From Bacteroidales bacterium (GTDB lineage: Bacteria; Bacteroidota; Bacteroidia; Bacteroidales; VadinHA17): 64,000 nucleotides of DNA. This document shows, in pieces, positions 44,022-52,967 of this stretch; position 1 is the first letter of the stretch; each line of letters starts with the position of its first letter. The stretch spans positions 1 through 64,000 of the forward strand of contig PMIJ01000114.1 of the NCBI GenBank assembly GCA_003157015.1, read 5' to 3'. Under the pieces are notes generated by a model. It was not told the DNA's origin, ran no database searches, and saw only the letters and a program-made list of their open reading frames with translations. A program made the position numbers and the translations under genes.

Positions 44022-47000
44022 CTATTTTTTTAATGCATTTCGAAAATCATCCGATGTAACAACTCTGGTATTGTAATCCTTCAGATACTTCTGATGTTCA
44101 TCATCCTTTGGATAAATATCAGATGCAGACGGTGGATAGCTTTTCATGCCATGGAAAGGAAGCGGCAGAACCGTGCTTCCAAGCGCTGTGTTTATATCAC
44201 CGTCCTTCACCCAGCCTACGGTGTGAATCAGGAAATCTCTTTTCCACCCTTTCGTTAATTCCGGCAATACCCTGGAGTCAAACTCAACTGATGTTTCATC
44301 GCCTGCATTTGAAATAATATATTTGTTATCAGATTTCTTAAGCAGGGGCAATACATCACCGTAACGGGTATAATTGCCTGACAGATCGCGCCATTTGACA
44401 GCTTTATCAACACTGGAATAGTCAAACCAGTGAGGACCGTACCGGCCGCCTTTTCTGTAGCTATGTGAAAACCCTCTGTAATGCAAATCAGCTGCAACCG
44501 GATTAAGTATTGTTGAAACCACGGGAGCGTTTGAGACATTATCAGAGAAAAAGATATAATCCCAATAGATCTCCATATTTGTTCTGATCCTTATCCTGTG
44601 ATCTGCTGACAGGAACTTGCCTGACAGATCGGCAATTACGGTCTTATCTTTTCCCATTGGAAATCCCAGGTTCTCAGTAACCGTTTCCCATTCGCCTTTT
44701 TTATTAATCACCTGTACGAAGGGACGGAAAACTTTCAGTGCAGAGGATTGTGAAATAGCAACATTAATACTGGCATCGGTAGGAAAAATCCAGCCATTCA
44801 GGAAAAGGAATAGATTCTTGTTTTTTCCCACATCGCCCGGATCAAGAATAAGATCGTGCATCTCCACAACTCCCTGGTATTTATCAGGTCCAAAGTCAGA
44901 GAGATATTTATCATCCTTTGCAGAAATGAATGAAAGAACATCGTTCCCCTGTGAATCTGTAGCACTCAGAGGGATGTGCTTTCCTTTAACCTCGAATAAC
45001 TTATTGCCCGGGAAGGGTGGGGGAGAAAACTGTTCAGGAACAAAAATATCTACAGAATCAGGATGATCGACAGCAACCAGTTGCACCTGATCGAAGAACA
45101 TAGTCTCCCAAAGTTCTGATGTAAGCTGTATAGAGTATATTCCGTTTCTTGGTTTCAGTAATTCGCCCGGTATCTTAATATAATCATCGGATGCATCGGG
45201 GAATGCGTATGCGGTATTGCCCCCCATTATTCCGAGCGGCATACCGAGAGCGCTTCTCCACATGACATCCTTTACAAAGGTAAATTCGTTTCCATCCCAT
45301 GTGTATAGAAACGGACATGATCCTTTAAGTGTTTGTGCCTCAATCAGCGCCTGATTAGTTCCCGTTGATAAAATATTCTGCGGTACTCCATTGGTCCATG
45401 TGATCCTTATATTATCAGCTTTTGCCCTGTTTCCCAGTCCGAAATGTATATTTGGATCAGTGACTACCATAGACTGGTAAAGATCACCGGCACGTATTTC
45501 AACCTTTGCTCCAATCCCGAAATGATTATTCTTGGCGCTTCCTGCTCTTAACCCCACAAGCTTCATAGTTACATAATGGTTCAAATTTCCACCATCATTC
45601 CGTAAAAGGGTAACACCTCCATTTAATCCTGCAATAACTATATCAATATCGCCGTCATCATTATAATCAAATAAAGCTATCTGGTTTCCTGATCTGGGTT
45701 CTTCGGGCAGAAGTCTGGAGACATCTTCAAAATTACCTTTCCCGTCATTATGATAAAGGAATACTCCGCGACCGCCTTTTTCATCAGATTCACCTGCAAC
45801 AATAAGATCCTGATAACCATCATTATCAAAATCAAAGAATTTAGCATCATAAACTTTTACATGTTTTAATGCAGCGAACATCTGATTTGAATTCTTTGCA
45901 AGTTCAAAAGTGCCATTACCCTTGTTTCGCATTAGCTCATGATCACCTCCATTAACTGATGTGATGAAAAGGTCAGGAAATCCGTCATTATTATAATCTC
46001 CCACTGCCACTGCACCCGATCCTCCTTTACTTTTAAGACCGCTGGCTTCAGTAATATCCTTAAAATTGCCCTGACGCTGATTTGAAAATAAGGTATTGCT
46101 TGAATTCTCATTTACTACGAACAGGTCAATGTCCCCATCGTCATCAAAATCTCCAAATGCTGCCTCGCGGCTATTGGCGTTCTTACACGACATTCCCATT
46201 TTTTCTGCCTGCTCCTGAAAAGTGCCATCTCCATTATTCCTGAACATCAGATTTGAATTCGATCCTGTTTCATATAAGTCAAGATCTCCGTCATGGTCCA
46301 TATCGAAGAATAATGCTCTGTTTCCACCGGTTTTGCTGCCTATATGTGCTTTCTCAGTGACATTTTCAAAAATTCCTTTTCCGGCATTTCTGTATAATAT
46401 ATCACCGCCTTCTCTTGCAATAAAAAGGTCGAGAAATCCATCGTTGTCGTAATCAGCAAATGCAGCCGATGATTCCTTACCCGAATGCTTTATTCCGGCT
46501 TCTTCTGAAACATCTTTAAACCTGCCCATATCATTGTTCATCAGGTAATGCTTATAAGTCGAGGAAGCCTGATCATAGCTGCCCACATAGAGGTCAACAT
46601 CTCCATCGCTGTCATAATCAGCTGCTTCCACATGAGTGGAATATCTGAATTCCGTATTCTTATCATCAATATTCGCCGGGATAATATTTAAACCGGCTGC
46701 GGCTGTAGCATCGGTAAATTTTATTGCAGAAAGAATTGATTTATTTTCCCATGATTCTGATACAGGCTGCTGGTCATAAGAAATCAAAGGGAAACCGACT
46801 AATGATCCTCCGGGTCCTTTTAAATCCATGATACCGGCCTGGTAAGGTGAGGTAACTTTAAGATAATTATGGAATATTGTAAATTGAACTATTGCATTTT
46901 CCTTATCGGCCTTTTTCAGTAAAGAGAGTGTTTTGTTGTAATAATCAATGGCTTCCTTAGGGAACTCAGGAAATTGTTTATGAATAGTTTCCAGCTGTTC

Positions 47001-47579
47001 AGTTGCTTTGTCATAATCCCCGTTGCGGATGTAAATATCAGTCAGACTTAGTTTAGGGACAAGATTATCAGGAGCTTTCGCAACCAGCTGTAGCAATAAA
47101 TTCTTCCTTTCCTGTATTGATGCGGTATCTGTTGCCGACGAAAATAATTCAGTAAGATCATATAGAATTTTAACATGGTCGGGAGCAAATTTAAGAGCCT
47201 CTTTAAGTTCTGAGACAGCTTTTGCACGTTCATCATTCATCTGGTACACCGTAGCCAGCAATAATCTTATATCCGCATCTTTAGGGTCAATTTTTATGGC
47301 TTCAAACAACTGCTTTTTTGCTTCAGGATATTTACCCATTCTTAAATATGCCAGGCCCAGATTTGCATATCCGAGCTTCTCCTTAGGAGCCATTTTGATG
47401 AATTTTAAAAACTCCTTTTCTGCGTCATCAAGTTTGAATTCCTCAAGATCTGCAAGACCAAGGGTCTGGGTCGTCATCAATTCGACCGATTTTTGTTTTG
47501 CGTCTTTTGCAGTATCCTTGCAGCTTAAAAGAAAAGAGAAGCAAAATGCAATTAGTAATAAAATGATATATTTATTCAT
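44022..47579 (-). CDS. TPR, FG-GAP and ASPIC/UnbV lipoprotein, 1185 aa
   Basis: This lipoprotein (Cys about residue 20, FSFLLSC) is very large. TPR repeats fill about residues 40-230 (GYANLGLAYLRMGKYPEAKKQL and similar). FG-GAP/VCBS blades with DYDSDGDVDLY, DMDHDGDLDLY and DFDDDGDIDLF cover about 285-660. An ASPIC/UnbV-like part (about 665-750) has HFGIGAKVEIRAGD and NIHFGLGNRAK. A further 420 residues, starting CPFLYTWDGNEFTFVKDVMWRSALG, match no domain I recognise. The frame opens 18 codons upstream, but MNKYIILLLIAF is the lipoprotein start. A scaffold role for an outer complex is possible. Confidence 0.85.
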   Translation of the reverse strand: MNKYIILLLIAFCFSFLLSCKDTAKDAKQKSVELMTTQTLGLADLEEFKLDDAEKEFLKFIKMAPKEKLGYANLGLAYLRMGKYPEAKKQLFEAIKIDPKDADIRLLLATVYQMNDERAKAVSELKEALKFAPDHVKILYDLTELFSSATDTASIQERKNLLLQLVAKAPDNLVPKLSLTDIYIRNGDYDKATEQLETIHKQFPEFPKEAIDYYNKTLSLLKKADKENAIVQFTIFHNYLKVTSPYQAGIMDLKGPGGSLVGFPLISYDQQPVSESWENKSILSAIKFTDATAAAGLNIIPANIDDKNTEFRYSTHVEAADYDSDGDVDLYVGSYDQASSTYKHYLMNNDMGRFKDVSEEAGIKHSGKESSAAFADYDNDGFLDLFIAREGGDILYRNAGKGIFENVTEKAHIGSKTGGNRALFFDMDHDGDLDLYETGSNSNLMFRNNGDGTFQEQAEKMGMSCKNANSREAAFGDFDDDGDIDLFVVNENSSNTLFSNQRQGNFKDITEASGLKSKGGSGAVAVGDYNNDGFPDLFITSVNGGDHELMRNKGNGTFELAKNSNQMFAALKHVKVYDAKFFDFDNDGYQDLIVAGESDEKGGRGVFLYHNDGKGNFEDVSRLLPEEPRSGNQIALFDYNDDGDIDIVIAGLNGGVTLLRNDGGNLNHYVTMKLVGLRAGSAKNNHFGIGAKVEIRAGDLYQSMVVTDPNIHFGLGNRAKADNIRITWTNGVPQNILSTGTNQALIEAQTLKGSCPFLYTWDGNEFTFVKDVMWRSALGMPLGIMGGNTAYAFPDASDDYIKIPGELLKPRNGIYSIQLTSELWETMFFDQVQLVAVDHPDSVDIFVPEQFSPPPFPGNKLFEVKGKHIPLSATDSQGNDVLSFISAKDDKYLSDFGPDKYQGVVEMHDLILDPGDVGKNKNLFLFLNGWIFPTDASINVAISQSSALKVFRPFVQVINKKGEWETVTENLGFPMGKDKTVIADLSGKFLSADHRIRIRTNMEIYWDYIFFSDNVSNAPVVSTILNPVAADLHYRGFSHSYRKGGRYGPHWFDYSSVDKAVKWRDLSGNYTRYGDVLPLLKKSDNKYIISNAGDETSVEFDSRVLPELTKGWKRDFLIHTVGWVKDGDINTALGSTVLPLPFHGMKSYPPSASDIYPKDDEHQKYLKDYNTRVVTSDDFRNALKK

Positions 47580-47650
47580 ACTAATCAGGTTTTTTAAAGA
47601 CAACAATGTTATTCTATGCTTCTGAAATGGCATTGTTAATTCGCTTTTTA

Positions 47651-47750
47651 ACTTTGTGTTCCTTGGTGACGTACTTAGTGCTCTTTGTGGTTCATTATTT
47701 ACAATTTACCACAAAGGTACTCGAAGGTTTTCACTAAGGTACACGAAGGG
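47651..47750. repeat. Imperfect palindrome, CTTTGTG/CACAAAGG type
   Basis: ACTTTGTGTTCCTTGGTGAC and TTAGTGCTCTTTGTGG pair with ACCACAAAGGTACTCGAAGG and CACTAAGGTACACGAAGG. It fills the gap between the SBP gene and the 1185-aa lipoprotein gene. Confidence 0.8.
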
Positions 47751-47814
47751 CTAATTGGACATTCAGTTTGTTATTTTTATCAAAATTATGAAATTAAAGG
47801 AACATAACCCGTGT

Positions 47815-48942
47815 TTACTTTTCAACCGACACTGGAATTCCATTTTTTATTTGCATCAAACCGGGAGTGCCCATGCGTTTCCCTTTATTATCAAACTGAA
47901 TTGGTCCGGTCACCCCGGTATAATGAATTTTTGACAAATAATTTTGAATCTCTCTGCGCTCGGTACCGGCATTTTTAATAGCTTCAATAAGTAAATTTAT
48001 GCCATCAAATGAATATGCAGCAACCGCACCCGGTACTTTGCCATAGTTTTTTTGAAACTCCTCCCGGAAGGATAAACCCTTTGACCCCGATAAGTTTACT
48101 GAAGAGACAAAAACAACATTCTCATACGATTTCATATCCAGTTCTGAAATATCATTTTCATCCAGAAGAGCTAAAGATCCAAATAAAGGCTGAATCATTT
48201 TCCTTTTTCTAAACTCATCAATTAATTTTATGGAAGCTGCAGGTTTGCCAAACATAACAATAGCTTTTATGTCAGCATTATTGATCCGGTCGATTAAGCT
48301 TTTAAAATCTTTATTATTATTATCATATAATAGTTGCAACGGATCAGTTTTACCTTCAAGCTTTGTCTGTTTCACAAAATTTTCAAGTGCCAGTTTCGAG
48401 TCATAATCATTCCCTGAAACGGCTGCTATTTTAGTAAGTTTTCTTTTATCATAAATTTCTTCAATAAGAGCATCTGCCTGTTGAATATCAGTTGGTGCAC
48501 AGCTGAAGTACCATGGTACAAACGCCTCGGCCAGAGTAGGGTCACTTGCCCATGAAGATAAATAGACTATCCTTGTTTTTGCAGCGACCTGTTCAATAAG
48601 ATGCCCGTTTCTACCATCGCCTGAACTCATCAGAGCGCATACGTTATCTTCAAAAATAAGGCTGACTGCCTGGTTGGAGCCGGTTCCCCACGGACCTTCC
48701 ATTGAACGAACGACTAACTGGAAGGGCTTGTTCCTGTAGCCTCCCTGCTCATTGGCTTTGCGGATTGCCATTTCTGCACCATTTACTGCAGACAGGGAGT
48801 TATTATCAGAAATTAACAGTCCGATTTTCACAGTCTTATCAGACTCTTCATGCTTTTTGCCGGACTGTAAGTCAGATGCAATGAATCCGGAGAGTACTGA
48901 AATGAGACAGACAGGCAATAGTAGTTTCTGTAATTTCATCAA
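47815..48942 (-). CDS. Periplasmic ligand-binding protein (Peripla_BP_6), copy 2
   Basis: This 375-residue exported protein has a signal peptide (to about residue 26) and the type-1 binding fold of branched-chain amino-acid receptors: VKIGLLISDNNSLSAVNGAEMAIRKANEQGG, VSLIFEDNVCALMSSGDG, VAAYSFDGINLLIEAIKNAG and GVTGPIQFDNKGKRMG. No LivHMGF-type permease or ATPase genes are present, so it is probably a sensor or ligand-delivery partner of the surrounding operon. It starts 17 bases after the DAHP synthase. Confidence 0.88.
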   Translation of the reverse strand: MMKLQKLLLPVCLISVLSGFIASDLQSGKKHEESDKTVKIGLLISDNNSLSAVNGAEMAIRKANEQGGYRNKPFQLVVRSMEGPWGTGSNQAVSLIFEDNVCALMSSGDGRNGHLIEQVAAKTRIVYLSSWASDPTLAEAFVPWYFSCAPTDIQQADALIEEIYDKRKLTKIAAVSGNDYDSKLALENFVKQTKLEGKTDPLQLLYDNNNKDFKSLIDRINNADIKAIVMFGKPAASIKLIDEFRKRKMIQPLFGSLALLDENDISELDMKSYENVVFVSSVNLSGSKGLSFREEFQKNYGKVPGAVAAYSFDGINLLIEAIKNAGTERREIQNYLSKIHYTGVTGPIQFDNKGKRMGTPGLMQIKNGIPVSVEK

Positions 48943-48959
48943 AAGACCTCACTATTTTT

Positions 48960-49841
48960 TCATATATGGGCAGCTTTGAGTGTTGAAATTCCTCTCCCTA
49001 CAGCCTTGGCAATTTTATTCAGACCGGCCATAAGGAGTCTGAATTCATCAAGGTTAAGCGACTGATAGCCGTCACAAATTGCTTCTTCAGGTTTATAATG
49101 CACTTCCATGATTAACCCATCCGCGCCAACCGCTATAGCAGCCTTTGACATAGAAGGCACCATCCATCTCAGGCCTGTTCCGTGACTTGGGTCAACGATT
49201 ACCGGAAGATGGCTGAGCCGTTTCAGCATGGGAACAGCGCTCAGATCGAGTGTATTCCTTGTGGAGGTTTCGAATGTCCTTATTCCACGCTCACATAAAA
49301 TAACCTGGTCGTTACCCTGATTAAGAATATACTCAGCGGCAAGCAGGAACTCGTCAATTGTTGCCATCATACCACGCTTCAGTAAAACAGGTTTTTTGCA
49401 CATACCAGCCTCCTTTAGGAGAGGATAGTTCTGCATATTACGCGATCCGATCTGAATCATGTCGGCATATGAAGCGACCATCTCAACCTGTCTTGTATCC
49501 ATTACTTCTGTTACAACGGGCAAACCTATCTCTTTACTTATAATACTGAGCAACTTCAATCCTTCTTCTCCAAGTCCCTGAAAATTATATGGTGAAGAGC
49601 GTGGTTTGAATGCTCCGCCTCTCAGAATGCCTGCACCATGGGCTTTTACAGACCTGGCAGTTTCGAAAAGCTGTTCGCGGCTCTCGACGGCACATGGTCC
49701 GGCAATAACTACTATTTCAGCTCCTCCAACCAGCACGCCGTTAATATTCACTATAGTGTCTTTCTGTGATGGCTTCCGGCTCACTTTAGAAGGAATAGCA
49801 GACTTTCCGTTTACATTATTATTGCATGGATTTGTTTCCAT
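48960..49841 (-). CDS. 3-deoxy-7-phosphoheptulonate (DAHP) synthase, type I-beta
   Basis: This enzyme condenses PEP with erythrose 4-phosphate, the entry step to chorismate. The 293-residue product starts METNPCNNN and has [15 protein letters not shown] (about residues 44-58), [21 protein letters not shown] (about 72-92), [14 protein letters not shown] and the metal site [11 protein letters not shown] (about 220-230). The frame opens 48 codons earlier inside the neighbouring gene; the Met at 49841 just after that stop is preferred. It is the only cytosolic biosynthetic gene between two receptor genes, which suggests a dedicated supply of aromatic precursor. Confidence 0.88.
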   Translation of the reverse strand: METNPCNNNVNGKSAIPSKVSRKPSQKDTIVNINGVLVGGAEIVVIAGPCAVESREQLFETARSVKAHGAGILRGGAFKPRSSPYNFQGLGEEGLKLLSIISKEIGLPVVTEVMDTRQVEMVASYADMIQIGSRNMQNYPLLKEAGMCKKPVLLKRGMMATIDEFLLAAEYILNQGNDQVILCERGIRTFETSTRNTLDLSAVPMLKRLSHLPVIVDPSHGTGLRWMVPSMSKAAIAVGADGLIMEVHYKPEEAICDGYQSLNLDEFRLLMAGLNKIAKAVGRGISTLKAAHI

Positions 49842-49860
49842 TATTGCTTCGTTTATTTTA

Positions 49861-51174
49861 TTAATAGCCTCCTGTCGAACTTCCGCGTTTGTATTTCTGA
49901 TCAAGCGGGGGAGCAGGAGAAAATACAAATTTTCCGTTATGAACTTCGGCAATGAAAATATCTCTGATGTTGTTCCAGCTTCCATCCAGTATTATCTTGC
50001 CGGTAACTCCGTCATAATTCTGAAAAGTCTTTCTGTCAGTTAGCAGATCACGGATAAGCACCCTGTTTAATCCGGCTTTCCTGATAGCCTCAATTATAAT
50101 GTTCATTCCATCATAAGAATGTGCAGCGAATACATCAGGTTCCTGGCCGAATCTCTTTAAATAATTAGCCTGGAATGCTTTCAGCTTTGGATTATCTGAT
50201 GTCGGATTATATTGACATGTGGTAATGATTCCTTCAGCCAATGGCCCGGCAATCGTAAGAAATTCGGGATTCACAACCCGGTCGGAAAAATATACCGGTT
50301 GTTTTAGTCCGATTGCACGCATCTGTTTCAGAATAAGTCCCGACTCTTTTGCATTTCCCCAAACGAGAATTGCATCGGGGTTTGTAACCATAATTCTTTC
50401 CAGCTGTGTTTTAAAATCAGTTTCTCCATCATTGAACCTCTCCTCAATGATCATTGGATGTCCGACACGTGTAGCATTCTCCGAAAAGATTTTTATTCCG
50501 ACTCTGCCATACCTGTTGTTGGCCCTGATGACAGCGACACGGGCATGGCCGTCTTTTTTGTATATTCTGGTAACCAATTGATATCCGCTCTGCCTGTCGT
50601 CGGGGATGACACGATTCAGCCATGGTATATTTGTCTCTGTAAAAGTCGGATCAGGATCACCGACACATAGCATGAAAATTTCCAGCTTTAATGCTGCTCG
50701 TAAGGCCACATGGGAAACTATATCATCAATTGACCCCATGAATATCCATACTTTTTCATCATCCATTTTAACCACTTCATTTGCAGCGGCTCCCCACAAT
50801 CCGGCATCATTGTGTGGCATTAAAACGAAAGGAATTCCCTTGTAGCCGCCATTTTTGTTAGCCTCCTCCATTGCAAGTTTTGCACCCTGTAACATTTGTA
50901 TTCCCTGAGGCACCATTACTGAACCACTAAGAGGCCCAAGAAATCCTATTCTTACTTCTTTAAGATCAGCAGGTGCTTTTAATTCACGTCCGGCACCATA
51001 GAACTGAATAGGGTTGAGGAAATGGTACATATACGCTTTCGTATATTTCTGATACGGGAAAAGTTCATCGGGAGCTTTGCCATAATTTTGTTTCTGTTCC
51101 TGTCCGTTTAAAATTGAAGCTGGCACAAAAAGTGTGATCAGAAAAGCTGCTGCTAAAAAATGTCTAGTTTTCAT
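49861..51174 (-). CDS. Periplasmic ligand-binding protein (Peripla_BP_6), copy 1
   Basis: This 437-residue exported protein has a signal peptide (to about residue 24), a 45-residue spacer, then a LivJ-like fold: [66 protein letters not shown] and [15 protein letters not shown]. It shares the fold with 47815-48942 but diverges strongly, so the ligands probably differ. It starts 9 bases after the RidA-family gene. No transporter subunits are nearby. Confidence 0.88.
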   Translation of the reverse strand: MKTRHFLAAAFLITLFVPASILNGQEQKQNYGKAPDELFPYQKYTKAYMYHFLNPIQFYGAGRELKAPADLKEVRIGFLGPLSGSVMVPQGIQMLQGAKLAMEEANKNGGYKGIPFVLMPHNDAGLWGAAANEVVKMDDEKVWIFMGSIDDIVSHVALRAALKLEIFMLCVGDPDPTFTETNIPWLNRVIPDDRQSGYQLVTRIYKKDGHARVAVIRANNRYGRVGIKIFSENATRVGHPMIIEERFNDGETDFKTQLERIMVTNPDAILVWGNAKESGLILKQMRAIGLKQPVYFSDRVVNPEFLTIAGPLAEGIITTCQYNPTSDNPKLKAFQANYLKRFGQEPDVFAAHSYDGMNIIIEAIRKAGLNRVLIRDLLTDRKTFQNYDGVTGKIILDGSWNNIRDIFIAEVHNGKFVFSPAPPLDQKYKRGSSTGGY

Positions 51175-51183
51175 GATTGTGAA

Positions 51184-51771
51184 TTAATTTGATTTACAGA
51201 TTGCATAGACTTCAATTTCGACAAGAAGGGTTTCCCAGCACAATCTTGCCTGAATACCTGTACTGGCCGGCAGTGGATCGAGCTTCATCCATGTATAGAA
51301 GGATGTACGGATCTTATTGAATTCTGCATAATCCCTTTCAATATCCCTGAGATAGTTTGTTGTTCTTACAACATCATGCCAGCTCATTCCTTCTGCAGAC
51401 AACAGATTGGTAATATTTACATAAGTTCTCCATAACTGGGCTTTAAAATCGCCGATATGCTCTGCCTTGCCTTCTTCGTTTACGCTGGCAGTGCCTGAAA
51501 TGAGCAATACCTTATGACCTCCGAAATCCAGACGTAATGCACGGGAAAAGGAAGATGGTTTTTGATAGTTATATGCTTCATTTATAACATGTGGAGCATG
51601 AACAACAAGTTTTTCAATAGGAGGACGATCTTCATGTACCTCAGGATATTTATAGGTGTTAATTTCATTATAATCAGATAATATACCAAGCTTTTTCATC
51701 TCGAGTTTTTCTCCATCAGTAAGCTTTGACAGATCAATGAGTAATTGTTTTTTCTCTATTATCTCAATCAT
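51184..51771 (-). CDS. RidA/YjgF-family protein with N-terminal extension
   Basis: This 195-residue protein has an N-terminal extension of about 70 residues and then the RidA fold: LLISGTASVNEEGKAEHIGDFKAQLWRTYVNITNLLSAEGMSW, DVVRTTNYLRDI and PASTGIQARLCWETLLVEIEVYAI. RidA proteins deaminate enamines or imines; relatives include chorismate-using enzymes of the same fold. The lipid-free, signal-free sequence means it is cytosolic. Next to a DAHP synthase it might handle an aromatic or imine intermediate. That link is inference. Confidence 0.8.
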   Translation of the reverse strand: MIEIIEKKQLLIDLSKLTDGEKLEMKKLGILSDYNEINTYKYPEVHEDRPPIEKLVVHAPHVINEAYNYQKPSSFSRALRLDFGGHKVLLISGTASVNEEGKAEHIGDFKAQLWRTYVNITNLLSAEGMSWHDVVRTTNYLRDIERDYAEFNKIRTSFYTWMKLDPLPASTGIQARLCWETLLVEIEVYAICKSN

Positions 51772-51811
51772 ATCACAAGTATTAACTCATTCGACTTTTT
51801 CAATTTTTCAA

Positions 51812-52948
51812 CTATTTAAGTAATTCTCCACGACTAACACCTTTTTCAGTAGCTACCCAAAGCACCTCTTTATCAGCATCGACACCAATAATGAAATTAT
51901 GAGCTATTGAGGGACTCATTGGAATTTCCCTGGTAGTTTTATTCGCTGTACTGTCGTCGTCGCGGCTGAAATTGGATATGATAGCTTTCCCGTTACTGTC
52001 ATTATCATTTTTCTTATAAGTAACCCAGCCTTTCCCGTTGGTACTGCTTAGCCCGTTGTCGCTGCAAATGAATACCACAGGGCCCTCAGCTCTGACAAAA
52101 TTGATGAAGTTGCTTGCCAGACCGCAATGTTCTTTAAAGTAGCCTTTCCAGTGCGTGCCGTCATAGCTGCTTAAACCAAAATAGGTCGATACCCACAGAT
52201 ATCCGGCTCCCCAGGTAGTTGCTGTTGTTATATCATGAACTATTCCATCATCGGGGAGTAAGTCAATTTCCATTTCACCGTCAGGATCGGTATAATCCTT
52301 GAATTGTTTCGTCTTCTTAGTATATTCGATAACACCGCCTCCCCAGGCAGCAATAAAAATCTTGCCATCGCCTTCGGAGACACCATAAGTCCAAGGCTCA
52401 TGCATGGGGGCATTTTGTTCGGTGAATATCTCCCATTGCCTGGTTGCCGTATCATAATGACCTGCGCCGCCACCAGTGGCTACCCAAACGTCTTTTCCGT
52501 CGCATATGACGCAGTAAACCAGATCATTTGGCATGCCGCTGTTTAACTGAGTGAAATTTTCAAACTTGCCTCCCGACCACCTGCTTAGTCCTCCCAGTGT
52601 TCCGATCCAGACATCTCCGGTTACCTGGCTTACATCAATGGATAATATTCCATTGTGTGGAAGACCATCAGTTGTGGTATACGTTTTCCACTTCCCATTC
52701 TCATAAACAGCCAGTCCATCATGGGTTCCTGCCAATACCCTGTCACCATCAACACGGACACAATAAACATGATCGGAAGGAAGCCCGTCCTTTGTGGTAA
52801 AATTGCGCCAATGACCGTATACTGGCATCTTATTCGCGTCATCCCTTACATTGGTCTTAACTGAAGGTTGTCCGTTCATGGTGCAGACGCCTGAAAGTAT
52901 CAATGCAACAATGCCCATAAGAACCTTTTTAACTAATAATTTTCCCAT
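51812..52948 (-). CDS. Two-component-regulator-type beta-propeller, exported
   Basis: This 378-residue protein has a signal peptide (to about residue 28) and repeated Reg_prop-type units: FTTKDGLPSDHVYCVRV, YTTTDGLPHNGILSIDV, LNSGMPNDLVYCVIC, then VWIGTLGGLSRW, VWVATGGGAGHYD and LWVATEKGVSRGE. This is the periplasmic propeller found in hybrid two-component sensors, but here without any kinase part. The frame opens 11 codons upstream inside the cytochrome gene; the Met at 52948 is preferred. Confidence 0.82.
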   Translation of the reverse strand: MGKLLVKKVLMGIVALILSGVCTMNGQPSVKTNVRDDANKMPVYGHWRNFTTKDGLPSDHVYCVRVDGDRVLAGTHDGLAVYENGKWKTYTTTDGLPHNGILSIDVSQVTGDVWIGTLGGLSRWSGGKFENFTQLNSGMPNDLVYCVICDGKDVWVATGGGAGHYDTATRQWEIFTEQNAPMHEPWTYGVSEGDGKIFIAAWGGGVIEYTKKTKQFKDYTDPDGEMEIDLLPDDGIVHDITTATTWGAGYLWVSTYFGLSSYDGTHWKGYFKEHCGLASNFINFVRAEGPVVFICSDNGLSSTNGKGWVTYKKNDNDSNGKAIISNFSRDDDSTANKTTREIPMSPSIAHNFIIGVDADKEVLWVATEKGVSRGELLK

Positions 52949-52967
52949 GATTTTCACTGTTAATAGA

